Position numbers and translations under genes: made by a program. The notes beneath the pieces are model-generated. The model saw only the letters and a program-made list of their open reading frames with translations. It ran no database searches and was not told where the DNA came from. 64,000 nt of DNA from NCBI GenBank assembly GCA_038659295.1, contig JASNGC010000005.1, positions 62,001 to 126,000 on the forward strand. Direction: 5' to 3'. Positions 19,296 through 29,306 of this stretch are shown here, piece after piece; the first letter of the stretch is position 1, and every line of letters begins with the position of its first letter. The stretch comes from Enterocytospora artemiae (Eukaryota > Microsporidia).

Positions 19296-20948
19296 TTATT
19301 TATTCAAGTTCGCGGTTTTCAACCTAAGATAAAGCTTCCGAAGTGATGCCATGGGATAGAACTTGTTGTTTTTAACAAACAAACTCATTGGAAATGCTGG
19401 AATGTCATCCTTATCGGAGATTATTTTTTCTGAATCTTTTTTGATTTGTTCTTTCAGCTCCTCAACAGTAAGGTCCATTAGTGAAATATAGACGGCCATG
19501 ATGCCTGCAACATGCGGGGCAGCCATACTTGTACCACTAACAATGTTGCACATTTCACAGGGCAGATCAACTCCACTGTTTTGCAAGTCTTCTGTTGCAC
19601 TGCTCAGGACATTTGTTTCACCAGATGGCAGTGGTTTTCTCCCAACAACCTCCAAATTCCTTGGCCAGGCCGATAGAATATCTGTGCCTGGCGCATATAT
19701 GTCTACACATTTCCCCACGTTCGAAAAATCGGAAATCTGGTTCTTGGAGTCGTTTGCTCCAATGGTAAGTGAGTACTCGGAGGAGGCAGGTGAGAATTTG
19801 CATGCGCTTTCGTGCTGGTTCCCTGCAGCGGTGCTGAAGTGGATATTCATAAACTTCGATGCATAATGAATGGCTGAGTTCAATGCATGGCTCTTAGGAC
19901 CGCCCAAGCTCAGATTAACCACAGCCTTTGGTTTTCCAGTCTTTGTGGAGAGTATTGAGGAGATTGCCTCATATAGTGAAGGTATTTTTGAAAAATAACC
20001 AAATGTTGAAATATCACCTATTCTCGAGTTGCTTGCACTGATGGTTTCGTCCAAGCCTCTATAATACTCTAGCTCCACACCCCTGTAGTATTTCTCCAGC
20101 TTCCGTTCAAAATCGTTTATCACAAAATCAATTCCTTCCAGGAAGCTCGATACCATGCCTGCACCATGTCCGTTAAGTACCTTCACAGCTACCAGGTTGG
20201 CCTTCTTAGCAATACCAAAATTCAACCCTGCTATGGTACCTGCACAGTGAGTTCCATGTCCAACCTCATCCATATCTATATTGTTTGCAAAGTTTCCTCC
20301 CCACTCGGCCCTACCTTCGAATTCCGGGTGTCCTATATCTATCCCAGTGTCCAAGACATAAACAAACACATCCTCCCCTCCATTTGAGATATACTCAAAG
20401 TCATTCTTGTATCCAGACACTTTGGACAGCCCCCATGGGGAATTCTTTTGTAGAATAAAGGTTGGAGCTATGATTTCCAAGCCAAGATTTTTAGGTGGAG
20501 ACAGTATATCTCCTACCTTCCCAAATGCACAGTCCCTCAAGATAATCTCATGGTTTGGATATTGTGGATTCGATAACATTTCTTTGATTTGAAAATCCTG
20601 TATCTTTATTTCCGTATCCTCCTCCACCGCGGCTATAGAGGGATCCTCCTCTAGTTTTCTTCGTGTTTCATCCATCAGATCAGCGAAGAACCCAAAACGG
20701 TTCCTTCCTCCAAGTGAATCACCCGGAGTTAGTTTGGATTGGATTCTTATGAAATTGTTATCCTGAGTCCTGAGCATTTCCGAATAGCTTGAGCTCTCTG
20801 GTATCTTAAAGGTTACGATATATTTTTTTTTATCATATTTGCTGGAGTTTGCAAAATAGCCTTTGCCATCATTTTCTGGAACACTCCTTGAATTAACAAC
20901 AGAGAGTATTAACAAATAAAGTATGTTAATGAGCCTCGGTTGTCCCAT
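19296..20948 (-). CDS. Secreted subtilisin-like serine protease
   Basis: 550 residues with a signal peptide (MGQPRLINILYLLILSVVNS), an I9-type propeptide (KKYIVTFKIPESSSY onward) and an S8 catalytic domain. All catalytic elements are visible: Asp in YVLDTGIDIGHPEFEG, His in GHGTHCAGTIAG, oxyanion Asn in STAAGNQHE and Ser in SGTSMAAPHVAG. An insertion of about 65 residues follows the His region, and about 35 residues the oxyanion region. Microsporidia carry one or two such subtilases, and in Nosema bombycis one was located at the spore poles and linked to germination. Start is set at the ATG at 20948; the frame extends five codons further to a TTG. No CCC signal. Confidence 0.9.
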   Translation of the reverse strand: MGQPRLINILYLLILSVVNSRSVPENDGKGYFANSSKYDKKKYIVTFKIPESSSYSEMLRTQDNNFIRIQSKLTPGDSLGGRNRFGFFADLMDETRRKLEEDPSIAAVEEDTEIKIQDFQIKEMLSNPQYPNHEIILRDCAFGKVGDILSPPKNLGLEIIAPTFILQKNSPWGLSKVSGYKNDFEYISNGGEDVFVYVLDTGIDIGHPEFEGRAEWGGNFANNIDMDEVGHGTHCAGTIAGLNFGIAKKANLVAVKVLNGHGAGMVSSFLEGIDFVINDFERKLEKYYRGVELEYYRGLDETISASNSRIGDISTFGYFSKIPSLYEAISSILSTKTGKPKAVVNLSLGGPKSHALNSAIHYASKFMNIHFSTAAGNQHESACKFSPASSEYSLTIGANDSKNQISDFSNVGKCVDIYAPGTDILSAWPRNLEVVGRKPLPSGETNVLSSATEDLQNSGVDLPCEMCNIVSGTSMAAPHVAGIMAVYISLMDLTVEELKEQIKKDSEKIISDKDDIPAFPMSLFVKNNKFYPMASLRKLYLRLKTANLNK

Positions 20949-21394
20949 ATAGTACGTAAACAATGGTTTTTTTCAAGAGGACTTGAAACAATATGCATGT
21001 TGTTTCAAATACAATGTAAATGGGATGTATGTCATTGGAACAGAGATAGGATCGATTACAACCAGGACAAAGATGCATCTTTGGATGGTATATGATGTCA
21101 GAGTTGGTAAAACACTGTAATATTTCTACACTGTTTCTATACATCTATGTTTTATCAATGCCTTCTGATGGAACCCTCAAATGCTGAAGACTATCAGGCT
21201 TTGGTCGTTTAGCTGTACTCCCTCTTTACATCCATTAACATAGTGCATACTTTAAGCCTTAATCCCTCCAGTTAGCCGGATTCTATGAATAAATTACAAA
21301 TCACGGAATATAATTCACAACAAAAACACACCAATCACCTATCATTGCTTTGTTTATTTCTTTTTTCTAGCTTATTTCTCCATGACCCTCATTC
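20949..21394. other. Divergent promoter region
   Basis: Shared 5' region of the subtilase (minus) and the NCS-1-like gene (plus). A 72-codon minus-strand ORF (20926-21144) overlaps the subtilase start and lacks a start signal, so it is not called. CCC at 21386-21388 belongs to the plus-strand gene. Confidence 0.5.
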
Positions 21395-22318
21395 ATGGGC
21401 AATCGACTTTCGACAATAACAGAGGAAGACTATGAAATTAGGAAATTTTCGCATTTTCCTGCCACAGACACCCGAGAATGGTCACAATACTTTAAAACCA
21501 ACTATCCAAGTGGGTTTATGACTGTTGAGGATTTTGAAGACATGTTCAGAGCATATTTCCCATACCATTTTGAGAAGAAGGATAGAGAACAGCTGGATAC
21601 GGGAAGAAACATATGCAAGGACAAGCAGGCTGAAGAGACCCCACCAACATATTCGCGAGAAAATACGCCAAATGAAGACAACATCAGCTCTGCCCACAAC
21701 AACACACTCATTGACATCAAGCAGGTTACCGCCAAAAGTGATGATGGTTCGGAAAAGAAGAATTCCTCGGGTGAGGAACATCAAGAAGTCCCTGGCAATC
21801 TCTCTGCTAGCTACAACAACCCTACATCTATCAGCCACAATGACAATACCTTTGCAGATACAAAACTGTCTGTGGATTCATATTCTGACTGTGTACGCAG
21901 ATTCTCCAAACAACTATTCGATACCATAAACATCGGTCAATCTGGTAGAATCGATTTCAATGAGCTGTTAATTGCCTTCTCCATATTGACGAAAGGATCG
22001 TCGTTTGAGAAAGTAAGATGGCTTTTCAGGTTCTATGATTATGATCGGGATGGGGTGGTTTCGAAAAATGAGCTATTGTCTGGAATATCCAATGTAATAG
22101 AAATGGTAGTGCCAAGTTGCTATGATAAAGTAGGGGATAAGCTTCAAGCGGGCGAGAGCGCTACAGAGAAGGCAAGTGAATTCAATCCAAGAAACGTAGT
22201 TGAGGAGATTTTTCAGTCTCTCGATAACACTAGCGGATTTCTTACATTTAACGACTTTGAAATTCTAAGTTTGATGCACAAAGAAGCATTTAGGGAAATA
22301 TCATTTTTTGCAGAGTGA
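21395..22318 (+). CDS. Neuronal calcium sensor-1/frequenin-like EF-hand protein with a large insertion
   Basis: 307 residues. It begins MGNRLS, a good N-myristoylation site. Residues about 28-53 (EWSQYFKTNYPSGFMTVEDF) match the degenerate first EF-hand of NCS-1/Frq1 with its C-P-S-G equivalent. A polar insertion of about 85 residues follows. The second EF-hand (NIGQSGRIDFNE) has lost the first Asp, the third (DYDRDGVVSKNE) is canonical, and the fourth (near SLDNTSGFLTFND) is degenerate. Frq1/NCS-1 (about 190 residues) activates phosphatidylinositol 4-kinase at the Golgi. This copy is longer because of the insertion and probably binds Ca2+ at one site. CCC at 21386-21388 supports the start. 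Calcineurin B is a less likely alternative. Confidence 0.8.
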   Translation: MGNRLSTITEEDYEIRKFSHFPATDTREWSQYFKTNYPSGFMTVEDFEDMFRAYFPYHFEKKDREQLDTGRNICKDKQAEETPPTYSRENTPNEDNISSAHNNTLIDIKQVTAKSDDGSEKKNSSGEEHQEVPGNLSASYNNPTSISHNDNTFADTKLSVDSYSDCVRRFSKQLFDTINIGQSGRIDFNELLIAFSILTKGSSFEKVRWLFRFYDYDRDGVVSKNELLSGISNVIEMVVPSCYDKVGDKLQAGESATEKASEFNPRNVVEEIFQSLDNTSGFLTFNDFEILSLMHKEAFREISFFAE

Positions 22319-22446
22319 ATTCAATAAATTGCACACGAAGAACTGTTCAAAAGACTTTAGATGCTGAAACTGGCAATATTTTCAAGGCTGCACTGTGAAC
22401 TATGAAATTAATATATTTATGCGGAGACACACCGCCCATGCCCATA

Positions 22447-22632
22447 CTATGCAATGTCACTTTCATTGACCTCTCCTTCATAGCCTATGGTCTCAAGAAC
22501 CTCTTCTAATTTGATCCTTGTGATTGCATCAACATCTTCGTTCTCAGCCAAAAATGTATGAATGTTAGAACTAGCCTCTTGCACACTCAGTGGAGTCTCC
22601 TTCACAACCACGATATTCAAATTGAAATCCAT
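22447..22632 (-). CDS. Small acidic orphan, 61 residues
   Basis: A short ORF with CCCC (22637-22640) four bases upstream of its ATG. The protein starts MDFNLNIVVVKETPLSVQEA and is one probable beta strand followed by two acidic helices (ASSNIHTFLAENEDVD, RIKLEEVLETI). No homologue recognised. Its start signal and the balanced, folded-looking composition argue that it is real. The longer frame begins at a TTG five codons upstream. It lies tail-to-tail with the NCS-1-like gene. Confidence 0.58.
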   Translation of the reverse strand: MDFNLNIVVVKETPLSVQEASSNIHTFLAENEDVDAITRIKLEEVLETIGYEGEVNESDIA

Positions 22633-22636
22633 TCGA

Positions 22637-22640
22637 GGGG
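22637..22640 (-). promoter_or_regulatory. CCCC start signal of the 61-residue orphan
   Basis: CCCC followed by TCGA and the ATG at 22632. This is the main evidence that the short ORF is a gene. Confidence 0.55.
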
Positions 22641-22851
22641 CTTCCAAGAAGACAATTTTTTACAAAGAATCGAGATAGGGGACTCGAGTATGTTAACGAG
22701 ATTAAAATGGATTTGCTGCCTCCTGAAAACAGACCGATAGTTTGGCTTATGTTGATGTGCTTTAATAATGAAAAGAGTGGTAATATTCCATGATATACTA
22801 AGAAACTTGAGAAGGGCCATTGGCCGAAATTTCCTATCCAAACACCTTTAT

Positions 22852-24177
22852 TTAAAGAAGTATGTATGCTCCTACAGCTGCTGTGATAGATACAATCACA
22901 GCACCTGTTGCAACAATTGTAACTTTGTATTTACCAAGCAGCGAAGGTGTCTCTTTCTTGCTCTTAGGGTGCTTTTGACCTTTGTCATCTTGTCTATATC
23001 TTCTGGTCTCTATTTCCAATGATTCCTCATCTTTTTCGCCATGGTACCCAGTTACATGCCTGTGCAACTCATCAGAATCAATATCTAAGATTTTGCACAT
23101 ACTATACTCATCAAAATATGATCTGATGTCACAATCGCAGTATATCTGGAATTGTGACCAAAGTTCAGTAAGGAAGGGAGCCTCAATGTCGCAGGTATTA
23201 ATAAACTGTATGATTTGTTGGCAATCCCTGTGAGGCAGCATGGCCCACTGGTCATTGTATCTCTGAGAGCTGCCACAGAAAATAGGTTTTTCATGTTCAA
23301 TGGAGTAAATGTAAGAGGCTAGCTGCAGAGTAAATGCAGCAAAACAGCCCTTCATATCAAATAAGGTAGCAATATTTTTACAATAAGTTTTACAGTGCAG
23401 CAGTTTACTGGATGTTTTGACATCATTATAAGCAGTCATTAAAGATTCTATTTGGTCTGGATTCATATAGTTTTCTCTTGTGTTTGACAAAATATGCAGC
23501 TGATTCCTGTAGAACATGGCAGTATTATCACATTTGGAGCTCCCCCGGCGTTCCACTTTTGTGTTACCCCCAAGGTCTATCTTTGAGGTATTTACTGAGG
23601 CACGGGCTTCATTTGGAATAATATCAGATTTAATAGTCAGTTGAGAGCTATCTTTGTCCTTCATTTCTAACTTAACAGAGGATATGTTGGAGGTTAAGAA
23701 AATGGAAATGGAGGATAGTTTCTTCAATTCAGAGCCTTTAATGCCAATGGTGGATCTGCATACGTTCTTCCCATCCTCCACTACATTCTCAAATTCGGGC
23801 TGCAGCTTTTGAGTCACACTATCTCCTTTGCCCACTCCAACTATTGCAAACGTACTTCCACATCCCTTAATTCTACTGCAGTTGATCGTCAGGCTAATTT
23901 CATAATGGTTTTCGTCATCAATCTCTGGAGAATTAACCCTGAGTGCAAATGAGTTATTAGAAAATTGATTTCTAACTGCCGTAATACATTCACTAGATGG
24001 CACTGTTGTCTGTATCTTGGACTCAACGTCTATTTCAATCTTGGAGCATCTTATTTGGAATAGATCCTCAATTGATGGCATTCTTGGAGATAGCTCATCG
24101 GACAATTTTCTATTTATAAGCTGAGTACCTAGATGTGCTAGGATCATGGCAAGAAATGTTGGTATGATGAGTAACAT
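22852..24177 (-). CDS. Secreted, Cys-containing protein with C-terminal membrane anchor
   Basis: 441 residues with an N-terminal signal sequence (MLLIIPTFLAMILAHLGTQL) and one C-terminal transmembrane helix (VTIVATGAVIVSITAAVGAY) at the very end. The ectodomain splits into a beta-rich part (about 40-215, five Cys) and a helical part (about 225-370, eleven or more Cys, including CKTYCKNIATLFDMKGCFAA and CDIEAPFLTELWSQFQIYCD). It is probably a type-I plasma-membrane or spore-membrane surface protein with disulfides. No family recognised. CCC at 24181-24183 confirms the start. Confidence 0.75.
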   Translation of the reverse strand: MLLIIPTFLAMILAHLGTQLINRKLSDELSPRMPSIEDLFQIRCSKIEIDVESKIQTTVPSSECITAVRNQFSNNSFALRVNSPEIDDENHYEISLTINCSRIKGCGSTFAIVGVGKGDSVTQKLQPEFENVVEDGKNVCRSTIGIKGSELKKLSSISIFLTSNISSVKLEMKDKDSSQLTIKSDIIPNEARASVNTSKIDLGGNTKVERRGSSKCDNTAMFYRNQLHILSNTRENYMNPDQIESLMTAYNDVKTSSKLLHCKTYCKNIATLFDMKGCFAAFTLQLASYIYSIEHEKPIFCGSSQRYNDQWAMLPHRDCQQIIQFINTCDIEAPFLTELWSQFQIYCDCDIRSYFDEYSMCKILDIDSDELHRHVTGYHGEKDEESLEIETRRYRQDDKGQKHPKSKKETPSLLGKYKVTIVATGAVIVSITAAVGAYILL

Positions 24178-24790
24178 GATGGGTTGTGTGAACTTGAGTA
24201 TTTATGTCCGGTTTGTTTCCAAACAAAAATCTGATCAGATCAATAAAAAATTAATCAAAACACACAAGTTAAAAACTGTTCAACAGCCTCGAAGAGAATC
24301 GATTGTGGGTCTTATACAATATGTTTGAAGGCTGTTGTTTTGTGATCAAACTTTTAGCCAGAAAAATGATTCCCATTTGATAGATGAAAGTGGTCAGGAG
24401 TCTGTTGGAATTGGCACGACATTGTGCACAAATATGCTATAAAAATTATATGTTTTTCAAGGATCACACAAACATATTTCACAAACAATAACGATCCAAA
24501 AATTTTAAGGTGAGAATCAGTTTTGTACAATCTTACAGACACAGGATATTTTATAGAGTTATTAGAAAAAACTCCACAAACTATTAATCAAAAAGCCACT
24601 TCCGTTGCAATTCCCACCCATGGGATATAGTATACCTTCAGCAATAAACAATGCCACACTCCAACACCCATGTGGCATCCCCAGGTATATATACGGTTTG
24701 AAAGCCAACATTTGCCAGTGATACCGTATTTTCTAAGATGTGCTTCCATTTGGATTCCTAGATCTTCTTTGAAAAACCAACCACCCTTCA
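24178..24790. other. Divergent promoter region with a spaced inverted repeat
   Basis: 0.6 kb between two divergently transcribed genes, with start signals at both ends (CCC at 24181-24183 on minus and 24784-24786 on plus). A nine-base inverted repeat, CAACAGCCT then AGGCTGTTG, flanks about 45 bases at roughly 24280-24342. ORFs here begin only at GTG/TTG and are not called. Confidence 0.45.
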
Positions 24791-27790
24791 ATGTACATTC
24801 GGAGTATCATCATGGAGGGCTTCAAATGCTATTCAGAAAGAGTCACCATAAACGATATTGACAGATCCTTTACAGCGATTACCGGAATGAATGGCTCTGG
24901 CAAAAGTAATATTATCGACGCAATCATATTCTGCTTGGATTTGAATACTTCAAAATCCATGAGGGCAAACAGCTACAAAGAACTCATCAATATCCATAAA
25001 ACTTCCGCCACTGTTACTCTTTGTCTGTGCGAAGTTCCTTCCTATGGTGATGTGGAGGTATCCCGATTTATCGACGCAAACATGAACAAATTCAAAATTA
25101 ACAGGAATAGCTGTACAAAGACAACCATAGACAATCTGTGCAGGAGCATGGGGATATCTAACGATTTTATAGTTATGCAGGGGCATATTACCAGAATATT
25201 GAATATGAAAGCAAATGATCTGAAGATGATGATAGAAAATGTAGCGGGTATTAAGTGTTACAACGAGGAGAAGGAAAAGTCCTTGCAGCTTCTAGGGAAA
25301 AAAGAATCCAAGCTCAAATCGGCCCAGGAGCATTTGAGACAGAGGATTGGCCCATTTTTCGATCAAATTAAGAGTGAAAAACAAATTTATCAAGATAATG
25401 AAAATATAGAGAAGATGGCAGAAGTTTATAAGAAAGAGCATAAAGACATCACCGATGTTGTCAAAAGGAATGAAATAAGAAAGGTTATACACGAAATTAG
25501 GGCACAGATTAAGGACTTCTACACAGCAAAGAATGAATTGGAGTTGATTAACTCAAAGTATGACAAGTTCAATAATCTCAAGCTGAATGATATTTCAGAC
25601 ATTAAGTCTAAGATCAGTGACTGTAGAATACAGATGGACGAGCTTAGTTCTCAGCCAGATGAAGAAAGATTGGCCCAGCTTCTCGGTGATCTGGAGAAGA
25701 TTCCAAGATTCAGGAAGAAATATGATAAAGAAGACCTGTTGGAGAAGGAATCCATCCTGACAAAGCAAATAGGAAATGACTTGTCCTCTAATAGGCTTGA
25801 AGAGCTGGATGAGTTGAAATCCAAGTTGACAGAGTTGGAGATTAGGGGTGTTGATGGGGTTTTAATGCAAAAGACCCTGAATAGAACATTTCAATTGATG
25901 GGAACAAGCACACCACCAGATGAATCTCTGCAGTTGCAGAAGATACAGGGATGGATCACAGAAATGACCCAAAAAGATGCCCAAAAGAAGCAGCTCGAAA
26001 ATGAATATAACACCATAAAGTCGAGACTTAACTATCCACTGGTGAGTGGAGTCTACGGAACAGTGGATGAAAACTTTTCGCTGAAGGATGAGAAGTATCG
26101 AGAGGCCATTTTTACAATCATGGGAGGAAGGGCCAAGCATATAATATGTGTGGACGACTCGGTTGCTGCAAATCTTCTGAAGATCACAAATAAAAAGATA
26201 TCGTGTATACCATTGAACAAGATTACACATTGCAAGAGGGCCCTTCCCTTCTTAAATGCTGTCGATTGTATAAATGTGATGGACAAATATGTTGAGCCTG
26301 CATTTTTACATGTATTTGGCTCATACTTTATTATTGAGAACAAAAAAGAGGCCTTGAGATGCTGCTTTGAAAATAAAGTTGTCTGTGTGACACTAGATGG
26401 AACAGTATATGATCCACGGGGTACTCTAACTGGTGGTAGGATTATGTACAGGTCTGAAATATTTCGGAAGTCAGATCTTAAAGAGCTGGAGGAAAGGATT
26501 TCAAACCTGCGTGTAGCAGACGAATCTAAGAAGTTGGAAGTAATGGAAACCAATAGAATGCTTAAGGAGTTTGTCAATTCAAGCAGAGAGATTGCAAGTC
26601 TTAGGTCCAAAATAGGCTTGCTTGAAAATATTTGTAGTAATAAGGTTGATTTAAGGATTGAGCTGTCGAAGATTAGGAGTGATGTTGTGGAAGCGGTGAA
26701 GGAAGAGGAGGAAATTGCATTGATAATTCAGAAGAGAATGAGGCTCGAGGACGAAGTCAGTCTACTTAGGGAAAGGATTCAAGAAAATCTACTGAAGAGA
26801 GAGCATGTGAATGTGGACTATCACAGATATTTGAGTCTTTTAAAGGAATATGAAGTTGAGAATGCCAGTCAACGCCTCTCTGTTCATGAGATGGAATCTC
26901 TAGACGTTAAAAGAGCACAACTTATCAAGAGTACAGTAAGGCTACAGTCATCCATCACCAAGTGCTATAATAGCATTAAGAAGGATATGGAGAACTCACA
27001 CAAGGAAAATACAGATAACAGGCCATTATGTGTGGATAAAAAGGCATCAAAAACCGAGATAGATGATTATAATTCTAAGGTTTTCTCTGGAGTTGATCTC
27101 AATATTATAGAAGAGGATTTTGGTATTCCACCGGGGATTTTGTGTGGAGACCTCGAGCTACTGGATGGAAATGATGAGAGAGAATTGAATGAGAGATTAT
27201 TTGAGTTGAATGAGAACCTTTCCCGGAAAAAAGGAAGGATTACAATGAACCCATCGAATTTTGAGCTGCTGGAGAGGAACTCAGCAACAATAAAAGAACT
27301 TGAGGATAAGTTGGTAAGATTGGAGAGTGATAAGATAGAGATTGTTAGGAGTATTGAGGCACTTTCTCTCATGGGGGTTCAGGAAAATAGAAAGACCTTT
27401 AACCACATCAACTCTCGTTTGAAAGTGTTCCTGGCATATTTCATAAAGAATAGTGATATTTATATTTCGGAGGATTTCGAAATCAAGGTGAAGATTGGTG
27501 CTTGGAAGAATTCGCTGAGTGAATTAAGTGGGGGACAGAGATCCATTATTGCACTCTGTCTAATTTTTAGTATGCTGGCATACAAACCAGCACCATTTTA
27601 TATTTTTGATGAGATCGACTCAGCCCTGGACCTGAACTTTACGGAGCATATTGGTTCTATAATTCGAAATGAGTTCAACAATGCACAGTTTATTGTTATC
27701 AGCTTGAAAAACAACATGTATGATAATGCAAACAAAATATTTAAGGTTTTTATTGAGGAGCACAGATCTAAGATTATGCAGATAAAGTAA
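24791..27790 (+). CDS. SMC2: Condensin ATPase subunit SMC2
   Basis: 999 residues with full SMC layout. The N-terminal ATPase half begins MYIRSIIMEGFKCYSERVTI, as SMC2 does, with Walker A in TGMNGSGKSNIIDAIIF. A coiled coil spans about 165-395, the hinge is at about 410-560 and ends in the glycine motif GTLTGGR, and a second coiled coil follows. The C-terminal half has the signature LSELSGGQRSIIALCLIFS and the Walker B segment FYIFDEIDSALDLNFTEHIG. All catalytic elements are intact. Coiled coils are about 15% shorter than in yeast (1170 residues). With SMC4 and non-SMC subunits it forms condensin, which compacts mitotic chromosomes. CCC at 24784-24786 supports the start. Confidence 0.95.
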   Translation: MYIRSIIMEGFKCYSERVTINDIDRSFTAITGMNGSGKSNIIDAIIFCLDLNTSKSMRANSYKELINIHKTSATVTLCLCEVPSYGDVEVSRFIDANMNKFKINRNSCTKTTIDNLCRSMGISNDFIVMQGHITRILNMKANDLKMMIENVAGIKCYNEEKEKSLQLLGKKESKLKSAQEHLRQRIGPFFDQIKSEKQIYQDNENIEKMAEVYKKEHKDITDVVKRNEIRKVIHEIRAQIKDFYTAKNELELINSKYDKFNNLKLNDISDIKSKISDCRIQMDELSSQPDEERLAQLLGDLEKIPRFRKKYDKEDLLEKESILTKQIGNDLSSNRLEELDELKSKLTELEIRGVDGVLMQKTLNRTFQLMGTSTPPDESLQLQKIQGWITEMTQKDAQKKQLENEYNTIKSRLNYPLVSGVYGTVDENFSLKDEKYREAIFTIMGGRAKHIICVDDSVAANLLKITNKKISCIPLNKITHCKRALPFLNAVDCINVMDKYVEPAFLHVFGSYFIIENKKEALRCCFENKVVCVTLDGTVYDPRGTLTGGRIMYRSEIFRKSDLKELEERISNLRVADESKKLEVMETNRMLKEFVNSSREIASLRSKIGLLENICSNKVDLRIELSKIRSDVVEAVKEEEEIALIIQKRMRLEDEVSLLRERIQENLLKREHVNVDYHRYLSLLKEYEVENASQRLSVHEMESLDVKRAQLIKSTVRLQSSITKCYNSIKKDMENSHKENTDNRPLCVDKKASKTEIDDYNSKVFSGVDLNIIEEDFGIPPGILCGDLELLDGNDERELNERLFELNENLSRKKGRITMNPSNFELLERNSATIKELEDKLVRLESDKIEIVRSIEALSLMGVQENRKTFNHINSRLKVFLAYFIKNSDIYISEDFEIKVKIGAWKNSLSELSGGQRSIIALCLIFSMLAYKPAPFYIFDEIDSALDLNFTEHIGSIIRNEFNNAQFIVISLKNNMYDNANKIFKVFIEEHRSKIMQIK

Positions 27791-28289
27791 AGCATGGGCA
27801 GGTATTTAAGATTGTGCCCAAAGTGTTAATATTGTAGACCGAAACATATGCATTGCAACAGGTACATGTTTTAGCAAATTACCATGGATTTTTGCAGTGT
27901 AGATTTAATGAATAAATTTAATGAAGTGTAAATCCTAGTGGTTGATGATGTAAGACATTGAGTAGCAAAGTCGAATGTTATATCTAGAAGAGAGTCCTTT
28001 AATAGAGTTTTCCAACAACCTTCCTGGGTCCAGCGATTTTATTCTACCTAAGGCTTACATATCCCGCTGACTATCATGAAATTGCTTATTAAAATAATTT
28101 AATTTTGTACATAAAGCCCAACAACACCAATGCTGGATAACCATGGAGGTTTGGCACGGTTATATACATCTATGTAATTTATTTATTGAAAATGGTGTTT
28201 GTTTATTTATATATTCCACTCCCTGAAAATTTCATTGGCTAAAGCAAATTTGTTATTGAAAAGTATTTTTGGATATTTTTCTGCCCAAA
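27791..28289. other. Intergenic, no gene seen
   Basis: AT-rich spacer between two plus-strand genes. A CCC near 28110 leads only to a 15-codon ORF. The CCC at 28284-28286 belongs to the next gene. Confidence 0.5.
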
Positions 28290-29306
28290 ATGGCGAATGA
28301 GAGAAATATAAACTCTTTCGCCGATCCAAATAAATGCCATTTGTATGAATACGTATCTAAAAGAGAAATAGGCACAGTGAATTCTGTTTCGGATTTTAAT
28401 ATGACCAAGCTGCATTCGGCGACGTTGTCGTTTAAATCAGTGAATGAGGCACACGGTCGTGCCCAGAGTATCTCTTCCAGTACGCATCTGTCTGTGCTAT
28501 CTGCAGACCCAGCTTCTAGAGATTCTTCGATAAATCGTAAATCATTGAAGGCAAAAAGGCTCACAACACTAAATCTTCTGTATTACCTTGAAGAATCATT
28601 TATTAAGGCAGATACACATTTGCTCCAAAAACTGGATAGAATTTGTGAAGAGCTTAAGAGTCGGAAAGATCTGTTTGAAAGTTCCCTCCAGTTTATTAAG
28701 AGCAGAAAAGTTTATGGAGAACTATACTATTGGATCCCAGGATACAAGGTGGACAATGTATTCTCGTTAATTAAAAAGTTGATTCCAAACTTTACTAAAC
28801 TATACAAAAGGTATTTTATTGAAGCGGTTGTGCTTAATCACGAATATATCGATGTTCAAGAGTTCATCAAAGAAAGATTTGTTGGTGACTGGGAGCAGTT
28901 TAATTTGATGAAAAATGATATGAAGCTGTTTTCTAATCTCATCACATTGCCATTTTGGATGGATATGGAGTATACTGTTGATATGTATATGTGTGGTAGG
29001 AGTGTCCCAAGTCTCGACGATATTTACTTTACAGAAAAGATATCTCAACCGTCCATTAGCTCCTCCAGCTTGCATAATGAAAAGGTTATTCAGGAGATTG
29101 TTGAGAATAGCAACAAACTGATTCGTTTTACAGACGATGTGTCTGGGATTGTGATTCCTGAGGTTTCATTTATTGATTTTAATATTGATGATAGGAATTT
29201 TATCTGTAGCTTATCGGCATATCTGGGTCTGGTAAACAGGGATAAGTTGTTTGAAAAATTCTGGATTGATAAGAATGTCATTGATTCTGAATGGAATATA
29301 CTTTGA
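28290..29306 (+). CDS. Unrecognised 338-residue protein
   Basis: Start at 28290 is set by CCC at 28284-28286; the frame opens seven codons earlier at a TTG. Residues 1-95 are Ser-rich, and 100-220 are helical with aromatic residues (TTLNLLYYLEESFIKADTHL, VYGELYYWIPGYKVDNVFSL). I recognise no family. It lies 290 bp upstream of the GCP gene on the same strand. A microtubule role would be guilt by association only. Confidence 0.68.
   Translation: MANERNINSFADPNKCHLYEYVSKREIGTVNSVSDFNMTKLHSATLSFKSVNEAHGRAQSISSSTHLSVLSADPASRDSSINRKSLKAKRLTTLNLLYYLEESFIKADTHLLQKLDRICEELKSRKDLFESSLQFIKSRKVYGELYYWIPGYKVDNVFSLIKKLIPNFTKLYKRYFIEAVVLNHEYIDVQEFIKERFVGDWEQFNLMKNDMKLFSNLITLPFWMDMEYTVDMYMCGRSVPSLDDIYFTEKISQPSISSSSLHNEKVIQEIVENSNKLIRFTDDVSGIVIPEVSFIDFNIDDRNFICSLSAYLGLVNRDKLFEKFWIDKNVIDSEWNIL

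Noticed and set aside
20926..21144. 72-codon minus-strand ORF with a C-P-G-C motif
   Set aside because: It overlaps the subtilase start, lacks a start signal and has no recognisable domain.
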